Positions 53,304 through 63,060 of a stretch of DNA of 64,000 bases are shown in pieces; within the stretch, counting starts at the first letter, position 1, and each line of letters starts with the position of its first letter. Position numbers and translations under genes: made by a program. This DNA comes from Istiophorus platypterus (taxonomy: Eukaryota > Chordata > Actinopteri > Istiophoriformes > Istiophoridae): assembly GCA_016859345.1 (NCBI GenBank), contig CM029112.1, positions 13,218,089 to 13,282,088 on the forward strand. The letters run 5' to 3'. The notes beneath the pieces are model-generated. The model did not search any database. It saw nothing but the letters and a program-made list of their open reading frames with translations, and was not told the origin of the DNA.

Positions 53304-56300
53304 AAGAAGAAGAAGAAGAAGAAGAAGAAGAAGAAGAAGAATATAACTTCTCAGAGCCTTCCAGGCACTTTTCAAAACAAAGTTACTAATAATTATAAAT
53401 ATTAGAAAAGCAATTTCAGAAAAATAGTTGCACAGCTCAGAAAGAAAAATTATATAGAATAATATTACAGAAATGGGAAGTGCTTTGATTGTAATGAGTA
53501 AAACCTTAAAATAATTTTTAAATTGTATGGAAGCCAATGGAAAGAGGCTAAAATAGGGGTTACGCGATTTGTTTCTTGTTGCTGGAAGCATTCTTTATAA
53601 CTTAAAGGTCTGAGTGGGCTTCGCCACTCAAGCAGGATAAATAGTGAGTTACAATAATTAATTACTGAAAAGTTGACTGCATGAACAATGTTGAGAGTGA
53701 TATAAACAATCAGTTTTTCCAAAAAATAGGAAGTTGATTAAATGCAGGACTGAACTACTTATCGTGATAATAAAACATTGGATGAGAATGAAAGATAATT
53801 CACATTTCTGGCACGAGACTAAATTGAGGGGATCACATTATTAAAATTATCATTAAATTCTGACATGTTTAATGACCCATACAGGGTTATTTCTGATTTT
53901 TCTTCATTGAGTTGGAGGTAGATAATAGACATCCACAATGTGATGTCAGTCAGACGGTTTTAAAGGATATCAGACTGCCAGTCATTCCTGATTTTCAGAA
54001 TACATAAGGTTGCAAGCATTTGCATAGCAATGTAAAGATATTTTATGACTGTTTGGCAAAGTGGAGACATGAAGATACAAAACAGATGAGGACCTCAGAG
54101 AGAGTTTTGAGATACTCCACAGTGCAGAGGAGGAGATAAACCAAGAGCAGTGTCTGCAACTACTTGCAACTTGAGATTAATGGTCGATGTTTAGTAGAGT
54201 AGTCTCAGTGCTACGCTTTGCTTGAAGCCAGATTGATACTTGAGGTCACGGAAAAAGGAGTTGTTATTTATTATTTCATATCAATTCATGTAAGCACTGA
54301 CACAGTGACAGAAAAAAATTCCTGTAGTGGTCAAAGAATTAACTTTGTTGGTGAACTGATTCAAGCTACATGCGAAAAGAGAAAGTCAGGTCAAGGTCTT
54401 CTAGGTTAACAAGGGTAGCATTTGAATAAACAGTATTATCAGCCCTGCATGGGGAAATACGAAATGGAGACACACAGCTGTGTTCATTCTCACACACACC
54501 CACACACATTTAACACAATACTCTTGGTTGTGCTTGTTCTCTCTGATATTACCCATCTTACTAAATTCCACTCTTTCTTAATTCCCCCGACACACCCCCA
54601 CATTCCCCACTTGTGACCTGTCCATATCATAAAGGCCATGTTTTTACAACAAGAATTTTCTTTCTCTCTCTCTCTCTCTCTCTCAATCTGGACCCCTGCA
54701 TTGTGATGTAATGCAGTTGGTATTCAGGGGAGGAGGGAGGAGGTCTGGAACACCAGCTCCAGATGTTAGTAAAAAGTATCACACACTAACTCCCTCTCGC
54801 CAATGTAAGGTCACTTAAAATCAAATTTATGTAAATTTATATTTCATTTGACATCTTACATGTATAGTTTTATTCTAAAGACCAAAGCTAAAATGTTCAC
54901 TTCATGTAAATTGGAAACGTTTGGCTAATTGGCATGCCAGGTTTAATGAAGGCTCAATAAATTAAATGCTTCTTCTTTGCCAGAAAGAGACATTGTTTCA
55001 ATGCCCCCGCATCAACTGCACTGCTACTGTTCAGCCTTTGAAGTATCATACATAACCTCAAATGCATTATTCCGTCAAACCAACAAGAAAAAACCTCACA
55101 TATGATCACACAGACGACTCCTGTGCTATACGCCGTTTGATTAGAGCTGACAGGCAACATCTTTTGCCCATTATCCCTAGTAAAATTAGAAACTGAGCCA
55201 AGGAGCTGGGCGAGGAAGAGATATGACCCTCCCAGAGATGGGGAGCCTGACCCGAGCCATCATCTCATTTTGTGTTGTAATACAAACTAATGGCTGGAGA
55301 TGATCACATTTTAGTTGCGGTGACACAAAGACCAGATGTATTTAAAGGATAATGCTGTTAAAAAAAACAAAACTGGGACACACCAGAAAAACATGTTAGC
55401 TCCAGTCCAATTATCAGGTACATTACTGCTACAGTACCTCTAGTTTTTTTTTTTTGTGACTAAAGACCTCTCTTATGTTGCTCTCTCAGAGATCCAGGGC
55501 TGTTTATTCAGTCCTGACCCCATGACCCTTAAACGCTGTCCTCTCTGTTTATGGTTTTCTAACGCAGATCTCTTTCACTCATTTACCACAATCTGCAACC
55601 TCAAAAATGATTCGAGCCTCAGGATGTAAATGTTTAAGTATTTACAGATTCCTGCAGGAGGATTTTGTGAAAACTGTTGGGACTCTGGTGTGTACATCTT
55701 CTCTTCTTCTTCTTCTTGGCTTGTTTAGTCAAGCTGCTGTTTAGATTGAAATCAGAGCTTAGTTTTAAATCAACCTTTCTATACCTTGAATTTAAATCTG
55801 CTTGAGAAACTCAAGTTTTTGCAATCGTAGAGAAGATTTTGTATTTGCAAAAAAATATATAAGTAAAAAAAAGAGAGAATGTGTTCATGGAGAAAGTGCG
55901 AACAAATTATATCAGTGGTGAGGTTACTCTGTCAATGTCACTTTACAAGCTCAAAATCTTAATGACCCTTATTTTCCCCCATATGTGTCCTCTTATAGGC
56001 GTGTACAAATACACACACGAGCTTGTACCATGTGTAAGTAGACATGCATACTGAATAGAATACACAATATGTTATGAATCTACAAACGCCACACAAAGCT
56101 GTTCCTGACCGTGCAAGGACCCATAAACACAGACCCCTCCTTCCTCTAAAACAGTTTTAACAGATGTGTGTGTGCACTCTACAGGGGGTTGATGATCTCT
56201 AGTAGAAGTTTATTTAGTGCTGTTCAAATGTTAGTCTGTATGCTAACAGCTGGGTCAGTTACCTGGATGCTACAACAGTTTCCTTATTAAAACCTTATTA

Positions 56301-59300
56301 AGTCAAAGTTAACATTGCGATATCACACATGTATGTGTGCTGTCTGGCCTAAGATTTGTATGCATCTTGTATGCACCTATCTCTTCCCTTTTCTCACTGT
56401 CTCGCTTCTCTTCTCTGAAACACTTCATGGGTCTTTATTTTGCAAAATTTTGCCCTATGCATCCAATTCTGATGCAGACCATCACAATAGCCCTGACTAT
56501 CTATGTACTTCCTAACAGTCCTGGTGTGACAAACCAGGAGTTTACTAGGACTGTAAAGAACAGCAAAAAAGGACCACAACATGTTTGTGTGTGTTTTGGA
56601 GACCTCACCACAAAAAGAGAGGGAAAATTCAGACCAAGAAAAAAAAAACAGAAACCATATCCCCCAGAACTCCATAAACAAGCCAGGAACATGTCTGCCT
56701 CGTTGTGGCCTTGGAATAATGATAAATACATCAATACATGTCTCTGTATGTCACTAGTATTTTATGCTACTTTTGATTTAGTCACCCTTTTATTCTTTTA
56801 ATTCTGCTCACCAGGACAAAACTGATTAAAAATTCTTAGAGAAACATCTCTTTTCTTAGTACTGACTGTAACTTGCAGGTTGATGTATATGTATGAGCAT
56901 GCATGTGCATGTGTGTTTGTTTGCAAGTTAAAAAAAAAAAAAAAAAAATCTGGTGAGAAAGTGACACCTGACAATTTATCTTTGGCTTTAGTGTAAATTA
57001 CACAACCACATGATGCACCTTGGTGCAGGTGTGTGTGCAAAGGAGGTAAAGACAAGGACAGAGATAGAACATTGACACCTCAGGTGTGTGTTAAGGTAAG
57101 ATGATACATCTAAACCCGAGTCATAATGTTCCTTGTCCTTGAAACAGCTGTTCCTTTCTCCCTGAAAGACTTGAGCATCAATCGTTGTTCCTGTTGAATG
57201 TGTTTGATGGTGTCTACTGGCTATAATTGTGCCCTCGAGCAAATGACTGAACGAGAAAGTGAGCAGAAAATGGTTTGAGAGACAATAGCGAAGACAGTGA
57301 CTACAGAGAGCTCATGCCTCAATTTGATACAATTTCCTCTATCCTTGTCACACAGAGATGGACTAAGAACAAGATGTATTGTCTTCAATGTGTTGTTCAC
57401 ACTCTGAGGTTTCATTCAGGTCTGTTGTATGCATTCCACTTCAATTTGCTTTCCATTTAAAAACACATAAATCCTTAACTAAGATATACTCTAAAGTTCC
57501 AAAAGGCAAAATTTGTCACACATTTATTTCCAAGGTGACGTTCATTGATTTACAATGTTTTTTTTTTTTAAATCCACTTGTATCAACCTCACATTTACTG
57601 CATAAAAATAAAAAAAGGGATGTTTCTACTTCAAAATAAAAATAGTCGACTGATCGATAACTGTCGTTTGTTAAGGACAATAGCCAGGGCAATATTTGAT
57701 GTAACTTTAAACTTGGGGATTTGTTGAGAAGACTTGAAAATACATAAGGCTGACAACTGAAAAAATGAGCAAAATGCTCAGTGACAGCGACATTTATTTC
57801 CAGCACTGTCATAAGCGAGTCATAAGCTCCAACTACAACAACAAAACAGGTTTTTGGCTATACACAAGCCCTTACACTTACCAGGCTTATATAAGGTTGT
57901 GTAAGTCACTGCTGGTTATTGTGAACAGTAATAGCCTTGCTAAGGCCGGAAGACTGGATGTCTGACAGCTCAACATGACTCAGCTGTAATCCTGTTTTGA
58001 TGGAGAGATGCTTTTTGTTCATGGTTTCTAGTTTATGGTGCTGGGTTAGAAATGCAGTAAGACAATAGAGAATAAAGGGGGGAAAACCTATCCTTGGATA
58101 TAGAATGTAGACAAAAGCATTTTAACACAGATACATATGCACCGAGTTGAGGGGTCAGCAGTCCCCGCTCAACTCTCTCTGCTGTGTCACAAATCAAGAG
58201 AAAAGTAAACATGACAGGAATGCTACAAAAAAAGAAACCCGGGAGATGAGTGGTCATAAAAGCGAGGAAAAATACAGGCAGTGTCACATAACCTGGGGAA
58301 CACACACAAATACACACAAAAACTCTGGTGGGGTAATTTATTGGGCCAACGTGCAAGTGATTATAGTTGCAGAAACGGCTCATGTCCAGCCATGTTTCTA
58401 CTGTGCCCATGTACATGCCTGTATACGTCTGCATAAAGTCTCCCCGTTCTGTTTCCTTTGGGGCCTTAGACTGTAATCTGTAGCTGCAAAAGAGTCCTGT
58501 TGCTTTGATTGAGAAGAGAGGAGATAATAAACACAACACAAAATTTTGGCATCTGAGTCCGCCACCATATCTCCAATACAGTTGACAACACAGACCTCAT
58601 TTTCCTTCTGGAGCAGAGGATCTCGAATTCTGACACTGTGGGCCCCTCCTCTGACAAAATGGAGAAAAAGAGGATCCCCCATCAATGCCCTTTTATTCGG
58701 GGGATAATCACGCTCTTCGATTTGGAAGTTTCGGGTTTCGGAGGGGCGTAAACAGGAAGTGTAATGTTCCAATGGAGTCAGTTTACTAGCTGTGGGCTAA
58801 ACCTTGAGTTCACTTTTTTAGCCTCTGATTGTTCACATTTTGGCAAATTGACAAATGACAAAATCAGAAGTCAAACTGAAAAAAAGGGACTCCCCCTGTT
58901 TTAGAACACCTCCATACGCCCGTCCCTTTTCCCCTCAGTATCTTTGCCTAGCATCTCTCCCTCGGCACCTCCTCTCCATTGTAAAGTTCAATTTCAAATG
59001 CAATCTGCTCAAAGTGAAATGAAGTGGAGACGAAAGCAAAACAAATTAGAACAGTATAAACCGCGCTGTGCAGCTCAATTAATCCAGTTCTCTATCAACC
59101 TTCTTTTTCTTTTCTTTTTTTACAATCGTTAGCAGAGGTGAAGTTGCTGGAAACAGTTCAGATAAGACACGTCCCTGAGCGCACATGCACGTCCGCAATC
59201 GCCAACCAACTGGCACCTACACAGGTAGTGCCAAGCATCCATCTTCCACCCCATGCAGTGTGTGATTCCACCACCCTGCAAGTGAAGACCTTCCAAAAAA

Positions 59301-62300
59301 ATCATCAAGGTTGTTATTGGCTGCTCTCAGACTTGGGTTCTATTGATCCAAGTGCTGTCTGCTCTTTCCCTCATTCTTTTTCTCCTACCTTTCCTTAAAA
59401 AATAAAATATGAGAAGAAATGTGCTGTGCTCAGCACTTTCCGACAGATCAGAATTAGAAAAATGAAAAATCCCACAGAAAACTGAGCAGACTTTTACAGC
59501 TGTGAGAGGCCATCTATGTTCTTTTTAGCTTGTTCAGTTGGTGATTAATGCTTACACTGCTGATCAGTCTGTTTTCCCCTCTGCTTTTGTTTTGGTCGGG
59601 TGGCAGAGGAAGGTTTCAGTGCTACAGTGGTTCACACGGGAGTTTATGTTTAGACAACGTTCGCTGCATAAAAAGAACTATTCAAAATCGGTCTTTCAAA
59701 AGAAGCTTGTGCATTGTCGTCCAATTTTCCTGCTTTTCCTGCTTTTCAAATGCCTTTTTGCTCATCCTGCTAAACTTTCTTTCCATCCTTTCATTAGAGT
59801 CATTAAAGTCTGAGAGAAAGAAAGTAACGAGAGACCTGTAAGTATTTCCTTGGCTGAGGAAGGACCCCACCAGGCGCTGGGATTTCTCCCCACAGTTTCA
59901 CAAAGCCGGAGCTGAGCAAAGACAAACACACGTTTAAGATTTAACTGATTGGCCCTGTCACTGCTCTTGTAGGAACAGTGCTGCTCACATATTGGCAGGG
60001 CAAACCTAAGTAAAAACACATGTTGTGTAAATGCAGAAAGCAGAAGTCGAGCGGCCCTTCTCTCACTGATAGGGAGCATGTGAAACCAAAGATGATGAGA
60101 TCTTTGCGTTCCAGGAGAGACACAGCGGATGAAAATACATCCTGTTTCTCATGTCAACATGGAATAGTCGAACAGCAAAAAAAAAAAAAAAAATAAAAAA
60201 TAAAAAAAAAATTATCGAATGCCTGTTGAGCCTTATGCAGCCAGTGACAGTGTCAATTAACATGTAGAAATAAACACAGGAGGATGACATGTTAATGGAC
60301 TGTAAGAAATGTTTCCTCTGGTGTGTCATTTCACAATAAATACAATATCTATAAAACGAAAGCATTCAGAAAACCTCTCGGCCGACCGTCTTTATTCATA
60401 TATTTTCTTTTTACAATTATTGTGGATTTCCTGTGTAGCAGAGTCCCTGCATTTCAACATTCCTGCCTTCTGATGGGTCTCGCCCTCTGACCTTTCTTGC
60501 CCTCTTGGAACTTTGACACAACATCTGGAATGCTTTCCGCTGGCCATGTTCTCCCCTCCCTTGGGACACACACTCCCATAGACAGACACACACCACACAT
60601 GCATGGAAGGCCACAGAACAGGATGGAAACTTGCATGACATCTTCTTAATCTAATCTGAAACTGGCAAAGCAACAAGAAAACAAGTCCGGCGTGAAAGCT
60701 TGTGAGCTGAGGAGCATCTGTTCAAAGAGGTGACTCACTACCTGCAAACTGTTCACTAATGTGTTTAGTATTTTTAACCTGTGTTCTGGAGCAGACAAAT
60801 CTCATGGAATGCTTTTTTTGAGTGTCTGGGAAAGCTTGTGTTTTTAGGCCAAAACTGGTTATTTGTTTGATTACCAAGGAGGAGGCCCGTTAGTGAGGCC
60901 TTATTGTTTTGTTTACACTGGTAAAAAAAGTCTCTGACTTCATATTAGCTGTTCACTTCAGATATCAGTTAGACATGAGCTTCCAGAGGCCTGCACTTAC
61001 CTTGATTTCACTTCACAGTCCGTCAGCTAGTCTCAGTTAAGAGAATAATGAGATCAAGTTTAACAGCGCTCTTACTCTTATTACTCTTAATCCCACATGG
61101 CCTGCCTTGATGCCTTGAGGGCCAGCTTACCTTCTTTGCAGCCTTTGAAGGTGACCTCCTGGTGGGCTTCTGCACCTGGCGGCTCAGCGTGAGCGGCTGC
61201 TTGGACACAGAGCCGTTCTCCCGCTTCTTGCCCGGGGAGGATGGGACCGAGGAAGGGGAAGGAGAAGGGGAGGGGGACGCCGGGGCAGAGGATGAGGAGG
61301 AAGGCCCTGTCCCCAGAATGGCCATCTCCTCTGTAGCCGTGAGGCGCAGGCTGCGCAGACTTTCGTGCGTCTCAAGGTCCACCACCAGCAACCTGGTCTC
61401 ATGGTCTATGGCTTTGATCCGCTGTACCACCTGAGGGATGGGATGGTATTTTAAGACCCCATTTGTAGCTCATGTAACGTCATGCAACTCCACAATATGG
61501 AGTTATGTGGCACCTGAGCTCTGAGAGCTTCCCACACAACAAAGTTATAGAGAAACCTAATGTGAAAACCACAGAGCTTTTTGGTGCTGATGTTCCATCG
61601 CCTTTGTCAGCTTGGGTAAATGATTGGCCGAGCCTATCATCTATATCTGACCAACAGCGAAGACCACAGTAAAATCAGACTTGCATGCAAACAGAGACAT
61701 TTTGTCAGGGACACTTCTAAAGACGCACTTGCAGGTATTTCAAGGCATTTACATGATTTCACATTGACATGCTAACTTTAACCAGAAACACCAATGAGAG
61801 AAGTAAATATCTGGAACAATATGGTACAAAGCCTCTAGGATCCAAGGCTGGACAACCTGGTCAGTCTGCCTGAAGCCCTCTGTCAGTGCATACCTTCTTA
61901 CCAAACAAAAGAGCTGTGCAGGTGGGTTACGATCACATGAAATGGAGCATGTGATTGGAGGGTGCAACGGAGGATTTTTAAACATAGCAACATGTGGTTG
62001 TGAGTGGGCAACGTGTTTCACAGTTAATAACTTGCAGACTTGGTAATAACTCGGTTTATCTCGCCAGGGAGAAGGTGGAGTGGGTGTTCTCTTATTGGCA
62101 TGATTTTGTTCGTTACCGTCCCGTACCGCGCCGCGTCAGGACGCACGCACCGGCCAGTGTGACACGGGTTAAAGCAGCACGCACGAATGCTCACCTACTT
62201 ACCTGATGGTGCGTCTCTTTCTCCACGTTAACCCCATTCACTGCAACCACTCGGTCCCCGGCGCGCAGCCCCGACGCTTCTGCGGGGGAGCCGAGCTCCA

Positions 62301-62409
62301 CTTTGCGGATGAACTGTCCACTCTTCCCCTTCTCGCCATGCAAGTGAAATCCATACCCGTTTTCCGCCTTTGTCATGAGGCAGAGCCGCGGTTTCCGCTC
62401 GCCGGCCAT
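33860..62409 (-). CDS. nherf2: NHERF2 scaffold (Na+/H+ exchange regulatory cofactor 2), complete
   Basis: NHERF2 (slc9a3r2) is an adaptor under the apical plasma membrane. Its PDZ domains bind C-terminal tails of transporters and receptors, and its tail binds ezrin-family FERM domains. Six minus-strand exons join in frame: 62409-62203, 61430-61131, 41603-41376, 34881-34728, 34242-34124 and 34024-33860. They give 390 residues, longer than the 337 of human NHERF2. PDZ1 spans about 8-88 with the GYGF carboxylate loop at 18-21. PDZ2 spans about 196-277 with GYGF at 207-210. The ezrin-binding tail (364-390) contains APQMDW and ends ELFSNF. NHERF2 ends in SNF whereas NHERF1 ends in SNL. The linker (about 112-192) is Ser/Pro-rich and then Gln/Ala-rich. 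I chose the ATG at 62409 because it directly precedes KPRLCLMTKAENGYGF. Residue 271 in PDZ2 is Trp where relatives have Arg or Lys. Confidence 0.96.
34025..34123 (-). other. nherf2: nherf2 intron 5, in-frame 99-nt intron
   Basis: The intron is 99 bases, phase 0, with GT and AG ends. Read through from exon 5 it stays open for 32 codons. It then meets TAG, whose AG is the splice acceptor itself. Confidence 0.85.
34124..34242 (-). CDS. nherf2: nherf2 exon 5 (linker to tail)
   Basis: The acceptor is TTTTAACAG and the donor GTTGGT. The exon completes the split aspartate and encodes YDGPSISNGSPSPKINGSS and a Ser/Thr/Gln-rich stretch ending GNSTQ, in phase 0. The composition matches the linker before the ezrin-binding tail in relatives. 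Confidence 0.9.
34728..34881 (-). CDS. nherf2: nherf2 exon 4 (end of PDZ2)
   Basis: The acceptor is CTCCAG and the donor GTAGGA. The exon encodes VNGLNIEGMRHADVVAFIKK and on to LLVVDPDTDEYFKR, and it ends one base into an aspartate codon. TGG at 34804-34806 gives Trp in the last PDZ2 strand. Confidence 0.95.
36630..36662. repeat. (GT)n microsatellite
   Basis: Pure GT tract inside a longer TG/CG-rich stretch from 36612 to 36676. Confidence 0.95.
37176..37430. repeat. teleost interspersed repeat with two related units
   Basis: A unit starting GCACCAGAGGAAAAG at 37176 is followed by a related unit starting GCACTAGAAGTCAAAAG at 37320. Each continues GATCACCAAA-like, ATTCAT and ATGTCATGG-like phrases, and the first adds GTTGTCGAGACATTT. 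This structure matches a widespread fish repeat whose family name I am not sure of. Confidence 0.6.
37947..37983. repeat. (CA)n microsatellite
   Basis: Pure CA tract, followed by degenerate CACACC-type sequence to about 38010. Confidence 0.95.
38333..38640. repeat. teleost non-autonomous element of the GCTGCAAC...GATTAATC class
   Basis: It starts GGCTGCAACTCACAG and has ATTAATCTGCTCATTTTT, GGTTTATAAAATATCAGAA and CAATCCAAAGAAATTTAG. It finishes with AGTTGCTGATTAATTTTTTG. These are the landmark phrases of a very common teleost repeat, also found at 50428-50585 and 51519-51875. Confidence 0.7.
39198..39400. repeat. half copy of the long-inverted-repeat MITE-like family
   Basis: CTTGTTACCTTTGAACAGAG, TGCTAAGCTAAGCTAACTGG, ATCTAACTATTGGCAAGAAC and ATGTCAAACTATTCCTATAA are diagnostic phrases of the family present complete at 31678-32204. 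Only the right arm is present. Confidence 0.75.
41376..41603 (-). CDS. nherf2: nherf2 exon 3 (first part of PDZ2)
   Basis: 76 codons in phase 0, between a CTCCTGCAG acceptor and a GTAGGA donor. The exon opens with a Gln/Ala-rich stretch (AQAEAQTQAQSQSQPQ). It continues into LTPRLCHLVRSETGYGFNLH and SLDPGSPAERSGLRPQDRLI, strongly NHERF2-like. Confidence 0.96.
41941..41980. repeat. two exact 20-base tandem units
   Basis: GTGACGATTTCAAGAAACAT occurs at 41941-41960 and again at 41961-41980. A partial third unit, GTGAC, follows. Confidence 0.95.
42944..43080. repeat. purine-rich (GA)n / GGGAGA tract
   Basis: About 135 bases of GA repeats with GGGA variants, interrupted by two GGCA motifs. Leu-Ser open frames on the other strand are artefacts of it. 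Confidence 0.95.
46950..47015 (+). repeat. possible retroelement 3' tail
   Basis: The sequence TTAATTGCCCCACTGGGGAT followed by AAATAAAGCTCTTCTTCTG resembles the 3' end of fish non-LTR retroelements: a C-run/G-run stem, then AATAAAG, then a simple repeat. No coding part is recognisable upstream, so this is a tentative call. Confidence 0.4.
48455..48900. repeat. copy of the long-inverted-repeat MITE-like family, internally deleted
   Basis: It begins TTGAAAGAATAGTATGACATTTTG, close to the left terminus of the family. It continues with GGGTTATATTTCTGATTATT, GAGCTTCAGAGGCGCTGGTA and AACTAGCTGCTGGTTGTAGC. The right end (AGTGTCACTATGTCCCTATT) is degenerate. Confidence 0.65.
50428..50585. repeat. 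fragment of the GATTAATC-class teleost element
   Basis: ACATCACAACTTCCCAAAAT, AAGTGACGTCTTCAAATG and GACAAAGAAAGGCAGAGGATCC match the inner part of the family seen at 38333-38640. The ends are missing. Confidence 0.65.
51269..51312. repeat. (TG)22 microsatellite
   Basis: Pure TG tract. A second interrupted TG tract lies at about 51986-52020. Confidence 0.95.
51519..51875. repeat. GATTAATC-class teleost element, near complete
   Basis: It runs from AGAGCTGAAAAGGGTACTGATTAATT through TCCAGCTTCTCAAATT, AGTAAACTGAATATA and TTGGACAATTTGATGGACAG to ATTAAATGGTTGTAGCCCT. It is in the reverse orientation to the copy at 38333-38640. Confidence 0.7.
53205..53341. repeat. (AAT)n-(AAG)n compound microsatellite
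   Basis: AAT units run from 53205 to 53270 and AAG units from 53275 to 53341. On the minus strand this reads TTC then TTA repeats directly after the LINE relic, so it is probably the LINE's simple-repeat tail. Confidence 0.95.
53345..54400 (-). mobile_element. eroded L2/Maui-type LINE (reverse transcriptase part to 3' tail)
   Basis: Minus-strand reading shows reverse transcriptase landmarks in the right order. YQSGF lies near 54220-54235 and STETTLL just after it. CGVSQNSL-stop-GPHLF lies at about 54121-54082 (family GVPQGS...GPLLF). HCYAN lies at 54032-54017 (family HCYADD). The last two are about 30 codons apart, as in L2-type enzymes. Frameshifts and stops break it, and Asp of YADD is changed to Asn. 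The 3' end runs into the AAG/AAT tail. It lies in intron 2, in the same orientation as nherf2. It is dead. Confidence 0.75.
56931..56948. repeat. A-rich run
   Basis: An 18-base run of A. No retrocopy or SINE head was recognised next to it. Confidence 0.8.
60178..60210. repeat. A-rich run with TAAAAA interruptions
   Basis: About 33 bases, nearly all A, with two T interruptions. No associated element was identified. Confidence 0.8.
61131..61430 (-). CDS. nherf2: nherf2 exon 2 (end of PDZ1 and linker)
   Basis: This 100-codon, phase 0 exon follows a CCCTCAG acceptor and precedes a GTAAGC donor. It finishes PDZ1 with VVQRIKAIDHETRLLVVD, then encodes LRLTATEEMA, which matches NHERF2 rather than NHERF1. 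The second half is a low-complexity linker with PSPSPSPSS and basic patches (KKR, TRRSPSKAAKK). Confidence 0.95.
61431..62202 (-). other. nherf2: nherf2 intron 1
   Basis: 772 bases with a GTAAGT donor and a CCCTCAG acceptor. Nothing else was recognised in it. The part nearest exon 1 is CpG-rich. Confidence 0.85.
62203..62409 (-). CDS. nherf2: nherf2 exon 1 (start and most of PDZ1)
   Basis: 69 codons from the ATG to GKSGQFIRKVELGSPAEASG and on to VNVEKETHHQ. A perfect GTAAGT donor follows. The context upstream is a CpG-rich flank. VEKETHHQ matches the family at the same exon junction. Confidence 0.96.
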
Positions 62410-63060
62410 CCCCTCCTATCGCTTTCAACCTCCCGCGGAGTTCAGTCAAAGTATGATAGTCAAAAATGCAAAGATGGGAGTTTAGGAGAGCGGGCGCGGG
62501 ACTTTAACTTCCACGGAGCGGAAACATATCTACCCGATACGCGCGCTCTCCCTCATAGTCAAGAAACACACACACACACAAAAAAGGAGAAAGTTAAATT
62601 TCCGATTGAAATCCAAAAGCATGAATCCCACCGTACACACCGCGGTCAAAAAGGCAGCAGAGCTAAACTTTTGGAGAGGACGACGCGGACAGTCCAGCCG
62701 AGCGCCCCGCTGGCGACTCCAAAGCTGATGCGTCGCGGCGCGCACAGACCTCAGGGCCTCCGGCGGAGCATCGTCGACGCTCCCTCGGACGCGTTCAGGA
62801 CGGAGAGATCACCCCTCCCTCGGAGTCTGTCCATAACAACTGGTCGCAGACCATGCGTCCACCCGTTGCCGTAGTTTGCGCCCGGTCCGCCGATAGCACC
62901 ACCCACCCTCCGGCCCGGCTACCTGTCCGCTCCCCGGGGGCAGCCGGGACTTTCGGACCGCGGGCGAGAGGGTCGGCGGTGATGCAACACCACCCCCGGG
63001 TGGCAGGAAATTATAAACTAATAGATTATAGTCCGGTGCAGCGCGTTGAGTTCAGGCCAA
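62410..63060 (-). promoter_or_regulatory. nherf2: CpG-rich promoter and 5' flank of nherf2
   Basis: The flank just upstream of the nherf2 start is rich in GC and CpG, with many CGCG, GCGC and CGG words. It contrasts sharply with the AT-rich surroundings and continues into exon 1. That is typical of a CpG-island promoter. I see no clear TATA box. A (CA)n of about 8 units sits at 62566-62580. The transcription start cannot be placed from sequence alone. Confidence 0.6.

Larger units (their letters stand above)
41604..61130 (-). other. nherf2: nherf2 intron 2, 19.5 kb, repeat-rich
   Basis: The large intron between the PDZ1 linker exon and the PDZ2 exon. It holds a 20-base tandem duplication, GA and TG microsatellites, an L2-type LINE relic, a MITE copy and two GATTAATC-class repeats. 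I recognised no extra exon. Stretches such as 43081-46950, 54410-56930 and 56950-60170 show only unique-looking, non-coding sequence. Confidence 0.8.

Noticed and set aside
53100..53591. Open frames of 101 and 140 codons with poly-Asn/poly-Lys or poly-Leu/poly-Ile
   Set aside because: They are translations of the AAT/AAG tail and flanking LINE remnants, not a membrane protein.
58033..58539. 168-codon minus-strand open frame in nherf2 intron 2
   Set aside because: No domain, family motif or codon signature recognised. A frame of this length is expected by chance in an intron this long.
62206..62874. 222-codon open frame on the plus strand over nherf2 exon 1 and its promoter
   Set aside because: It is antisense to the well-supported exon 1 and to CpG-rich sequence, where stop codons are rare. 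The translation is low-complexity and matches nothing I know.
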